Part shown: in pieces, positions 1 to 6,216 of the stretch
Position numbering within the stretch: position 1 is the stretch's first letter
How the letters are laid out: each line of letters starts with the position of its first letter
From: Collinsella sp.
Lineage (GTDB): Bacteria > Actinomycetota > Coriobacteriia > Coriobacteriales > Coriobacteriaceae
Direction of reading: 5' to 3'
Length of the DNA stretch: 8,419 bases
Assembly: GCA_022728415.1 (NCBI GenBank)
Contig: JAIJJM010000071.1
Coordinates: 1-8,419 of the forward strand
The notes under the pieces: generated by a model
The model's database searches: none
What the model was told of the DNA's origin: nothing
Seen by the model: only the letters and a program-made list of their open reading frames with translations
Made by a program: the position numbers and the translations under genes

Positions 1-180
1 CCCATCGGCGTGCGCGTCAAAGCCGACGGGCCAAGCATCGTGTGGCTGAGGAGCCATCCCGCCCGACAAGGCATGCGCACGATGGCGCACGGCACCCTCG
101 CCTCCGATTCCAACGGAGCGTTCGTGCTGGCCGACGAAATCGCCCTGTCCATCAGCCTCGACACGGCGGCAGGCGCATGA
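1..180 (+). CDS. C-terminal end of an unidentified protein, first gene of the traG operon
   Basis: The reading frame is open from base 1 to a TGA at 178-180 and gives the last 59 residues of a protein that starts before the window. Codon third positions are mostly G or C, as in the two genes that follow. Its stop overlaps the next start in an ATGA at 177-180, so it is probably translationally coupled to that gene and belongs to the same conjugation operon. The tail begins PIGVRVKADG and ends TAAGA, with no transmembrane segment and no motif that I recognise. By position just before a small gene and a coupling protein it may be a conjugation accessory protein, but that is inference from context only. 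Confidence 0.6.
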   Translation, partial: PIGVRVKADGPSIVWLRSHPARQGMRTMAHGTLASDSNGAFVLADEIALSISLDTAAGA

Positions 181-557
181 CACCCATCATGCCCGCAAAA
201 CTCGCCCTGACCAGCCGCATCTCGCCGCCGGCCGGCATTACCGCGTTCTCCGTCACCGAACCAGTCGGAAGGGTGCTGGCGGCCATGTGCGCCCAAGCCG
301 ACTGCCTGATCGCCTGGAACGGAAGCATCGCCCACATCACGCCGCTCGACGCCCGCCCAGCGGCCAGCGCCATCATTCCGTCGCCCGCATCCGCTCCGAT
401 GACACGAGCGCAGACGCTCGACCACATACGCCAGCGTGCCAGCCAACGCCTCGATCATGCCGACATGCCCTCCGGCCAATCGGCCGGGGATCTGCCCGCG
501 CGAACACTGACAGCCGACCGGCGCGCCCGCGCCGCCATCCAAGGAACCCAGCCATGA
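177..557 (+). CDS. Unidentified 126-residue protein upstream of traG
   Basis: The frame opens further upstream, but the start at 177 is preferred because it forms an ATGA overlap with the preceding stop. The gene also ends in an ATGA (554-557) shared with the traG start, so it sits in a chain of coupled genes. No good Shine-Dalgarno site precedes 177, which fits reinitiation. Codon use is strongly G/C in third position, which supports real coding despite an open antisense frame at 152-427. The protein is rich in Ala, Pro and Arg, with a mildly hydrophobic first half (about residues 20-60) and a polar, Arg-rich, probably disordered second half. No known domain is visible. Its function is unknown; operon position suggests a small accessory protein of the conjugation apparatus. 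Confidence 0.65.
   Translation: MTPIMPAKLALTSRISPPAGITAFSVTEPVGRVLAAMCAQADCLIAWNGSIAHITPLDARPAASAIIPSPASAPMTRAQTLDHIRQRASQRLDHADMPSGQSAGDLPARTLTADRRARAAIQGTQP
541..545 (+). promoter_or_regulatory. Ribosome binding site that fixes the traG start
   Basis: AAGGA lies 8 bases before the ATG at 554. The traG frame remains open back to 287, but the upstream stretch overlaps the 126-residue gene out of frame and reads as Arg/His-rich shadow sequence. This site, together with the ATGA overlap, therefore sets the start at 554. Confidence 0.75.
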
Positions 558-2218
558 ACCACGCCAAGACCATTCTCCCCGCCTTGCTCGGCCTGCTCGT
601 CCTGTTCTGGACCGGCGACAAGATCGGCTACCGGATACGCGCCGACATGGAAGCCGGCGTCAGCTGGCTCGACATGGCCGACCGATTCTGGCTAGACCTA
701 CTGGACCCATCGCACATCTCCACGCATCCCACCGACATGCTGTGCGGTCTGACGCTCGTCGCCGTGGCCGGCCTCGCATGGGCGTATAGGCGCGCGGCAC
801 GCCTCACCCTGCGCAATGGCGAGGAACACGGCTCGGCCCGCTGGGCCGGCCCGCGTGACATCAAACCGTTCCTCGATCCCGACCTGGCCCATAACCTGCG
901 GTTCACGCGCACCGAACGGCTCTCCACCGATACGCGGCGCACCCTGCGCAACCTCAACGTGCTGCTGCTCGGCTCGTCCGGCTCCGGCAAGACCCGCTAC
1001 TACGTCAAGCCCAATCTCCTGGGCGCGGACATGAACTGGGCCGTCACCGACCCCAAGGGCGAGCTCAAACGAGACACCGAGTCTCCGATGAAGGCTCGCG
1101 GCTACGCGGTGCACGCGCTCGACCTCGTGGACCTCACTCGTTCCGACCGGTTCAATCCCATGCGCTACATCGACCCGGCCGAACCCCAGTCGGCGATCCT
1201 GCGCCTGACCGAAAACCTCGTGGCCAACGCCACCGGCGACCGCAAAAACGGCGACGGCTTCTGGGAAGACGCCGAGAAAGCGCTGCTGTCCGCCCTGATC
1301 GCATGGGTCCACTACACCGAGGACGAACCCACGCTCAACCACGTCACCGACATGCTCGACCAGATGGGAGCCAGCGAACAGGACGAGGAGCGCGAGTTCA
1401 TCGTCGATGCCCTCTTCGCCGAAACCCGCGTCGAAATCGCCGCCATGCGCGCCCACGAGGACGACTACGACGAGCAGACGCGCGACATGCTCGAAGGACT
1501 GGCGTTCGCCTGCGCCCAATACAACACGTTCCTCAAAGGTGCCGGCGAAACCAAGAAAAGCATCATCATCACCACCGGCGTCCACCTCGTGCCCTTGCAA
1601 GTGCGCGAGGTGCGCCGCATCCTCTCCGGCGACGACATCCACTTGGAGGCTTTGGATGAAGGCAAGCGCGTGGTCTATCTGGAGCTGCCCGACACCAACG
1701 CGACGTTCGGCTTCCTGGCCAGCGTGTTCTACCAATGCCTCTTCGAGACCCTGGTCAGGAAAGCCGACCACGCGGATGGCGGCCGGCTCGGCCGCGATGT
1801 GCACTGCCTGCTCGACGAGTTCGCCAACATCGGCAAAATCCCGAACTTCGTGAGACTCGTCGCCACCATCCGCTCGCGTGGCATCAGCTGCTCGATCATC
1901 CTGCAAACCGTCTCCCAAGGAAAAAGCCTGTATAAAGACGACTGGGAGACCATCGCCGGCAACTGCGACAGCTGGCTCTTCCTCGGCGGCAACGAGGCAT
2001 CCACCACCAAAACCATCAGCGACCGGCTCGGCGACCAAACCATTGACGTCATCGAAACCAGCGAAACCAAAGGCATGAACGGCTCCTGGAGCCGCAGCGT
2101 CCGCAAGAACGCTAGAAAACTCCTCACACCCGACGAACTCGGCCGTCTCGACACCAGCCAATGCGTCTACCTGCTACGAGGCCTACCACCCTTCCTCAGC
2201 CACAAACTGACGGATTAG
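554..2218 (+). CDS. traG: TraG/VirD4-family type IV coupling protein (conjugative transfer ATPase)
   Basis: This 554-residue protein is a type IV secretion coupling protein: an inner-membrane hexameric ATPase that brings the relaxase-bound DNA strand to the conjugation channel. The N-terminus has two hydrophobic segments at about residues 7-20 and 62-78, with a short loop between, as is usual for the family. The ATPase domain follows: Walker A GSSGSGKT at 140-147, the DPKGE motif at 166-170, Walker B LLDEFAN at 419-425, and the downstream IILQTVSQ motif at 448-455. The C-terminal RGLPPF motif at 542-547 is followed by only seven more residues. Many relatives, as I recall them, run somewhat further past this motif, so a slightly shortened tail is possible; all catalytic motifs are intact. 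It is the last recognisable gene of the + strand operon, and the AT-rich cargo operon faces it from downstream. Confidence 0.93.
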   Translation: MNHAKTILPALLGLLVLFWTGDKIGYRIRADMEAGVSWLDMADRFWLDLLDPSHISTHPTDMLCGLTLVAVAGLAWAYRRAARLTLRNGEEHGSARWAGPRDIKPFLDPDLAHNLRFTRTERLSTDTRRTLRNLNVLLLGSSGSGKTRYYVKPNLLGADMNWAVTDPKGELKRDTESPMKARGYAVHALDLVDLTRSDRFNPMRYIDPAEPQSAILRLTENLVANATGDRKNGDGFWEDAEKALLSALIAWVHYTEDEPTLNHVTDMLDQMGASEQDEEREFIVDALFAETRVEIAAMRAHEDDYDEQTRDMLEGLAFACAQYNTFLKGAGETKKSIIITTGVHLVPLQVREVRRILSGDDIHLEALDEGKRVVYLELPDTNATFGFLASVFYQCLFETLVRKADHADGGRLGRDVHCLLDEFANIGKIPNFVRLVATIRSRGISCSIILQTVSQGKSLYKDDWETIAGNCDSWLFLGGNEASTTKTISDRLGDQTIDVIETSETKGMNGSWSRSVRKNARKLLTPDELGRLDTSQCVYLLRGLPPFLSHKLTD

Positions 2219-2271
2219 AGTGGCCCTGAGCGGGCCGGGCGAGAAGGCAAACACGACAGAATCTACGGCCG

Positions 2272-2288
2272 AACCCGCTAAGCGGGTT
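2272..2288 (+). terminator. Probable rho-independent terminator of the traG operon
   Basis: A perfect 7-bp inverted repeat, AACCCGC/GCGGGTT with a 3-base TAA loop, lies 53 bases after the traG stop and is followed on the + strand by a short T-rich run (TTATT). A weaker GC-rich hairpin, GGCCC/GGGCC at 2222-2236, precedes it. The T tract is short, so termination is likely but not certain. On the - strand no T run follows, so it is a poor terminator for the opposing operon. Confidence 0.5.
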
Positions 2289-2322
2289 ATTCACCTAGCG
2301 AGTTCAGCCTTTTGATGTTCAA

Positions 2323-2463
2323 ATGTCACAAAGCCTCGTCGTTCTCAGCGAAGACGAGTTCGCGTGTCAAGGTGCCACACACGAAATGGCTGCACATCGT
2401 GCATTTCAACTGAATGAAGGGAAATGCATAAAAACATGCCACGACCAGTCAATGCTACTTTAG
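2323..2463 (+). CDS. Possible 46-residue Cys-containing small ORF (doubtful)
   Basis: In the gap between the two convergent operons, an ATG at 2323 opens a 46-residue frame that ends TAG at 2461-2463. It begins MSQSLVVLSEDEF and contains three cysteines (near residues 15, 36 and 40) and a His/Glu-rich middle. No Shine-Dalgarno sequence precedes the ATG. Two other frames are also open over the same bases: a + strand frame with an ATG at 2315, and a - strand frame at 2448-2326 that contains a CTMC pair. The stretch may therefore be the remnant of a larger gene in any of the three frames. I do not recognise a family. A precursor or regulatory peptide for the neighbouring ligase operon is only a speculation. 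Confidence 0.15.
   Translation: MSQSLVVLSEDEFACQGATHEMAAHRAFQLNEGKCIKTCHDQSMLL
2335..2358. repeat. Hairpin-forming inverted repeat between the convergent operons
   Basis: CTCGTC at 2335-2340 and GACGAG at 2353-2358 are complementary. The stem extends inwards by TTC/GAA across one bulged base, leaving a 5-base loop. No T run follows on either strand, so it is not an obvious terminator. It could be an RNA structure or the remnant of a mobile-element end; I see no second copy in the window. Confidence 0.35.
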
Positions 2464-2478
2464 CTTCACTATTTTACT

Positions 2479-3756
2479 CTACTGTTCTAAGTAAGTATCT
2501 ATATCCTCTTCTGTCCACCTGCAATGATTAATTACTTCGGATAGTCCTTCGGATTGAAAGATGGCTCTCATCTTTTGTCCTGGATTTTCCTTATTAGCAA
2601 GAATTGCGTACATTGGATCAAGGAGCTTCTCTTCTCCTCTACCCCTATTCCTAAGTGATTGAGAGCAAACATCAAGCACTTGGCGAATTATCGAGGAATC
2701 AACGCTATCCATTCCTTTGAGGCATGTATTCAGATATAGCTCTTTTGATTGTTTGAATGTTTTGAAAAGAAGCGGATATAAGTCATTTGTTCCCTCGATT
2801 AAACCTAGGTACAAAGCCGAGGAAGCTCCATCAATTGCTGGTGGCAATTGACAGGAAGCTCTCATCTCAATAGTGCCAGTCAGTGGCCTGAGTCTGGCAC
2901 TATTCCAACTGTAGTGGGAATGGAAAAGATATTCGTGGAATATTTCTTTCGAGTAGCTTTGAAAAGCTTCCGTCCAGTTTTGGAAACTATCAAAATCGAC
3001 TCTATACTGCTTAGCATCCGAGAAGAAAAGATGCCGTCTGCCGGATACATTAGCGATTAGGTCTTTCTTGGTAGGGGCAAAGGGGGTAGGTCCGTGTCGG
3101 CTACTGTCGGCAAGTATCTGCTGTAAGTGATATTCGCGATATGAGACGGCAGGCGCTATCCGGGAATCATAGATAGACGAATTTCCACAAAGCGCCGTGA
3201 CGATGAAACTCGCCGCATTGGCCACATTGACGACAGTCAATAACTCATTCTGCTGAATGGATACATGAAGCTGATCTCCCGACATAAGTTCAAACCAGTC
3301 CCATACCTCGGGAATGAGATTATATAGAACGCGATAGTGCGGTTTCTTTGTCAGAAGATCCCATGAGGGGGTGGACCTTGGATGTAAACCGATTCCCAGT
3401 ATTGAGTACCCGATTTTGTTTGCTTCCGAAAGAAGCCTTCTCATGGCTATTTGATGAACACTTCTCAACTCCCACAGGTCACCGCACGGTCGAGAGACGA
3501 CTTCAATGGTGCCTTTGCCCACTTCTTTCAAGAATTGATGGTCAGTTGTCTTAATTCCTATTTTGACGCCATCTTTACGAACTATAGAGTAGTCGTTGTA
3601 TTGTTCGAACATTTTCTGCAGCAGAGGTTCGATATCCACAGCAAAGCCATTGCTATCTACAACGGTATACTCTGCCTCTCTACCTACTGTCCGTAGACCT
3701 TCTCGTGTTTCAGGAAACATCTGGGTGAAATCAGACGCTATCTGCTCTTCAAACAT
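2479..3756 (-). CDS. Glutamate-cysteine ligase-like (GCS2 family) carboxylate-amine ligase
   Basis: This 425-residue protein resembles the GCS2 / EgtA / YbdK group, cytosolic enzymes that use ATP to activate the side-chain carboxylate of glutamate (or a related acid) and join it to an amine. Visible motifs are GREAEY at 25-30, which supplies acidic metal-binding residues, GTIEVVSRP at 82-90, GDQLHVSIQ at 160-168, and RPLTGTIEMRA at 290-300. The length is close to EgtA-type enzymes and longer than YbdK. It is the last gene of the four-gene operon, 42 bases after the second ATP-grasp gene. Only a weak GAGAGA site lies before its ATG, so translation may be modest. The gene is AT-rich (35% and 43% GC in two counted lines) against about 65% in traG, which indicates foreign origin. 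The true amine partner cannot be read from sequence; cysteine is not implied. Confidence 0.82.
   Translation of the reverse strand: MFEEQIASDFTQMFPETREGLRTVGREAEYTVVDSNGFAVDIEPLLQKMFEQYNDYSIVRKDGVKIGIKTTDHQFLKEVGKGTIEVVSRPCGDLWELRSVHQIAMRRLLSEANKIGYSILGIGLHPRSTPSWDLLTKKPHYRVLYNLIPEVWDWFELMSGDQLHVSIQQNELLTVVNVANAASFIVTALCGNSSIYDSRIAPAVSYREYHLQQILADSSRHGPTPFAPTKKDLIANVSGRRHLFFSDAKQYRVDFDSFQNWTEAFQSYSKEIFHEYLFHSHYSWNSARLRPLTGTIEMRASCQLPPAIDGASSALYLGLIEGTNDLYPLLFKTFKQSKELYLNTCLKGMDSVDSSIIRQVLDVCSQSLRNRGRGEEKLLDPMYAILANKENPGQKMRAIFQSEGLSEVINHCRWTEEDIDTYLEQ
2869..2904. repeat. 11-bp inverted repeat inside the GCS2-like gene
   Basis: AATAGTGCCAG at 2869-2879 is perfectly complementary to CTGGCACTATT at 2894-2904. 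The 14-base loop holds a further 4-bp nested stem (TCAG at 2880-2883 with CTGA at 2888-2891). It lies in the coding sequence for the conserved NSARLRPLTGTI stretch near residues 285-296, so the protein motif constrains the bases and the symmetry may be partly accidental. Confidence 0.6.
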
Positions 3757-3798
3757 AAATTCTCTCGTGCTTATTGATGAATTACTTACTGGAACTGA

Positions 3799-5013
3799 TT
3801 ACGATTCATAGGCGGAGTGATACCGCTCTTTAAGCTGCTGTAGTGTTCCCACCAGTTCAGTGTCGGATTGTAGTTGAATGTATACGATTCCGGTGGCTGA
3901 TGATGAATTAAGTGGTTCGGAGAAAAGCGTGCCAACAGGGGAAAGGTCAGCGGAGACGAAACCGTCAATCGATGACAGCTCGTCAATCGTGCATATATCT
4001 ACCAGCCTGCCGGTTTGAACTGGAAGGTCAATATTGGCCATGATTCCGGGAATTAATTCTGATGCCTTGTGATTATATTCAAGGTTCAGTGATGCTGCGG
4101 TAAATGCATCCCATAGATCAATCCCGTATTTCAGCAGAATGGATTTGGGAATGCCTCCTCCTGCTGGACGGCAGGATATCTCACCTACTATGAACTTAGT
4201 GCCAGTCCAAAAGACCTCCATATGCGTGACACCATCTTTGAGCCCAAGAGCCTTAACGACTTTAGGGTAAATCGCGCTGATTTTGCCGTAACGCTCATCC
4301 CCTTTTCCAATCATTATCGACCCACCCCAAGCACCGGTGCATTCTAGCAGGGGAGAGAAATATCTTTGAAGGACGAAAAAGACGACTTGGCCATTCTGAA
4401 TAATGGCATCACAGTGATATTCCCCTTTCATTTTTATGTATTCTTCAACGATAATTTGGTAGCGGCTTTTCCTGAACCAGTCTGCTTGTGGCCTTTCAAG
4501 GAACGAAGCTGCTTCCTCACGATCGTTTATTTTGTAGGTATTCATCGATCCGGAACCGATGACAGGTTTGACGACCACTGGCCATCCAATTTCGTCGCCG
4601 CCGTCGACCAGCTGCTCGATGTTCGAGATGGTCAGCGATCGGGCAACTTCCACTCCCGCCGAACGCAACTTGCTCTTCATAACGCTTTTATTCGCGAAAC
4701 CCCAGGCCACATCGAATCCGGTTCCAGGGAGATTGAAATAAGTTCGCAGGTATCCTCCGACAGGAAGGCTTCTTTCGCTGGGCGACACCACTGCGGCAAT
4801 GGAATCTGAGGAATCTAACTTCCTCGCGACGTTCAAGACCTCTGTCGCATCGGCTATGTCATTGACATAGTGCAGATTCGTGTTCGACGGATACAGTGCA
4901 GTGTATTTACGCTCTGTTATGACGTCTATCCCGGTCGCAGGCACGAATTTGGCAAGGTGAAGATACGCATCCGTTTTGCCTGAATTGAGCAGAATCACAC
5001 GTCCATCCATCAT
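3799..5013 (-). CDS. ATP-grasp carboxylate-amine ligase A (amino acid or peptide ligase type)
   Basis: This 404-residue protein has the layout of ATP-grasp ligases that make dipeptides or amides through an acyl-phosphate, such as BacD, DdaF or carnosine synthase. The first 100 residues are a Rossmann-like pre-ATP-grasp domain (RVILLNSGK at 5-13). Next comes the NKSVMKSKL helix at 108-116. The ATP-binding lysine and glycine-rich loop are in VVVKPVIGSGS at 146-156, VEEYIKMKGEYHCD spans 189-202, and the metal-binding end is THMEVF at 263-268 with GEISCRPAGGG at 277-287. A serine (280) stands where many ATP-grasp enzymes have the metal-ligating Asn of the E-x-N pattern; this occurs in some peptide-ligase relatives. 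A C-terminal domain of about 100 residues follows. The start overlaps the previous stop in an ATGA, so it is coupled to ligase B. Substrates are unknown. Confidence 0.85.
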   Translation of the reverse strand: MMDGRVILLNSGKTDAYLHLAKFVPATGIDVITERKYTALYPSNTNLHYVNDIADATEVLNVARKLDSSDSIAAVVSPSERSLPVGGYLRTYFNLPGTGFDVAWGFANKSVMKSKLRSAGVEVARSLTISNIEQLVDGGDEIGWPVVVKPVIGSGSMNTYKINDREEAASFLERPQADWFRKSRYQIIVEEYIKMKGEYHCDAIIQNGQVVFFVLQRYFSPLLECTGAWGGSIMIGKGDERYGKISAIYPKVVKALGLKDGVTHMEVFWTGTKFIVGEISCRPAGGGIPKSILLKYGIDLWDAFTAASLNLEYNHKASELIPGIMANIDLPVQTGRLVDICTIDELSSIDGFVSADLSPVGTLFSEPLNSSSATGIVYIQLQSDTELVGTLQQLKERYHSAYES

Positions 5014-6191
5014 TGTTCCCCTCGTATGTTATTGCTTTCCACCAGCTCAAGCATGTGAACTCGTTCCCGCTCGTTATTGCCTCGAACGATCGCTCCACCA
5101 ACAAAGTCGGCTGCGTCTGTGGGATCGTTGAGCTGTTCCGAATCCCATATATCCAACAGCCATTCGCTTGAATCCGATGGCGCGTGAAGCCGGTTCCCGC
5201 CTGTCCTGACCAGCCATCCTGTTTTCATCGCGTCATCCACAGTGGGAACGACCGATATGGGAAGTCCCAGCTCCAATCTCACGAACTGTTCGGAGATGTC
5301 AAAGCCGTATGCGGATTGGATCGACTGTTTGATGAGTCCTCCGCCAACTCTCGCCGCAACCTCTCCGCATCTCGCGTTGCCTGAGACGTCGTCGATGAAT
5401 TCGAAGTGCAGCACATGAACGCCGCTGTTCTCAGGCAGTGCTTGTGCGAAGCGGTCCACGAGATCAATGATTTCCAGACGCTTGGGGGAGGCGTTGTCCA
5501 GCATCGCGGAGCCATAGTTCTCCTCCCTGAATGCGCATGGTTTATGAACATAGCGACTGACGGAGGTAAATACCGGCGTGCGGTTGTGAAGCAGCACGTC
5601 CGCATGGTAGACGTCCCCGGGCAGATATTCCTCCACGATGAGTTTGCGTCCGTCAATTTCCTCACGAATGCTTCGATCCTGGAGCAGCATGTCCACGTCG
5701 TCCCCGGTGTTCAAGATGTGGATCCCGAACGCACCTGCCCCATCGCGTGGCTTCAGCACGGATGGTCCATGCCTATCAACAAACTCCCTCAGATCTTTCT
5801 CGGAGGAGACTAAAACGAAATCGGTGTCGGGAAGCGACGCAGCAGAAAATAATGACTTCATGCTGTATTTGTCCCGGAAACCCCTTGCGAGAGGGAACTT
5901 CATCCCTGGTATCGAGTACTTCGACCGGATAGCCGCCACCCGTTCCACGTCATCCTCGGAATTGGAAATCAGCCGATCACATCCCGAACAGGCGATGGAC
6001 GACAGGGCCTCCTCGAACTCGTCGCTGTGATACTTGTCCACCAGCACGGGAGTGCAGTAGCCTTCGTTTGCCTCGGCGGCCTTTGACCCGCTCTCGGTGA
6101 CGAGGAATAGCTGGCAGGCCGGCATCAGTTCCCTCACCCATTTGGCATAGCGCGAGCCGGATGACGGACGTTGACATATGACTATCTTCAA
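5010..6191 (-). CDS. ATP-grasp carboxylate-amine ligase B, TTG start
   Basis: This 393-residue protein is a second ATP-grasp ligase of the same broad type as ligase A, with little obvious sequence identity outside the motifs, so it probably handles a different substrate pair. The N-terminal domain covers about residues 1-100. Motifs are RDKYSMKSLF at 106-115, SVLKPRDGAGAFGIH at 144-158 (ATP-binding lysine and glycine loop), VEEYLPGDVYHADV at 186-199, HFEF at 262-265 and GEVAARVGGGL at 276-286 (metal-binding Glu and catalytic Arg). It starts at TTG (6191); an AAGGAG five bases upstream makes this start convincing. It follows the MFS gene by 25 bases and overlaps ligase A by four. GC is about 60% in the line counted at 5401-5460, clearly higher than in the GCS2-like gene. 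The role proposed is one amide-bond step in the pathway encoded by the operon. Confidence 0.85.
   Translation of the reverse strand: MKIVICQRPSSGSRYAKWVRELMPACQLFLVTESGSKAAEANEGYCTPVLVDKYHSDEFEEALSSIACSGCDRLISNSEDDVERVAAIRSKYSIPGMKFPLARGFRDKYSMKSLFSAASLPDTDFVLVSSEKDLREFVDRHGPSVLKPRDGAGAFGIHILNTGDDVDMLLQDRSIREEIDGRKLIVEEYLPGDVYHADVLLHNRTPVFTSVSRYVHKPCAFREENYGSAMLDNASPKRLEIIDLVDRFAQALPENSGVHVLHFEFIDDVSGNARCGEVAARVGGGLIKQSIQSAYGFDISEQFVRLELGLPISVVPTVDDAMKTGWLVRTGGNRLHAPSDSSEWLLDIWDSEQLNDPTDAADFVGGAIVRGNNERERVHMLELVESNNIRGEQ
5018..5023 (-). promoter_or_regulatory. Ribosome binding site of ATP-grasp ligase A
   Basis: GAGGGG on the - strand lies 4 bases before the ATG at 5013 and 7 bases before a second in-frame ATG at 5010. 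The spacing slightly favours the second ATG, while the ATGA overlap favours the first; the difference is one methionine. Confidence 0.5.
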
Positions 6192-6196
6192 GGTTT

Positions 6197-6202
6197 CTCC
6201 TT
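6197..6202 (-). promoter_or_regulatory. Strong ribosome binding site that sets the TTG start of ligase B
   Basis: AAGGAG on the - strand lies 5 bases upstream of the TTG at 6191. There is no ATG nearby that would keep the conserved beginning of the protein, so this site decides the start. It lies between the MFS stop (6217) and ligase B, so ligase B can be translated independently of the transporter. Confidence 0.75.
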
Positions 6203-6216
6203 ACTGCTTTGAATGG

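Noticed and set aside
152..427. A 91-residue - strand frame opposite the 126-residue gene
   Set aside because: The + strand gene has ATGA overlaps at both ends and fits the operon; the antisense frame shares its wobble position and has no neighbours in its direction.
698..2161. A 487-residue open frame on the - strand opposite traG
   Set aside because: It lies wholly antisense to a coupling protein with all its motifs. High GC commonly keeps antisense frames open, and no domain is visible in it.
2400..2428. TGCATTTC/GAAATGCA inverted repeat as terminator of the ligase operon
   Set aside because: The 13-base loop is large, the stem is AT-rich and no T run follows on the - strand.
2479..6191. 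A glutathione pathway (GCS plus glutathione synthetase)
   Set aside because: The GCS2 family would suit the first step, but neither ATP-grasp protein looks like GshB, there are two of them, an exporter is attached, and actinobacteria generally do not make glutathione.
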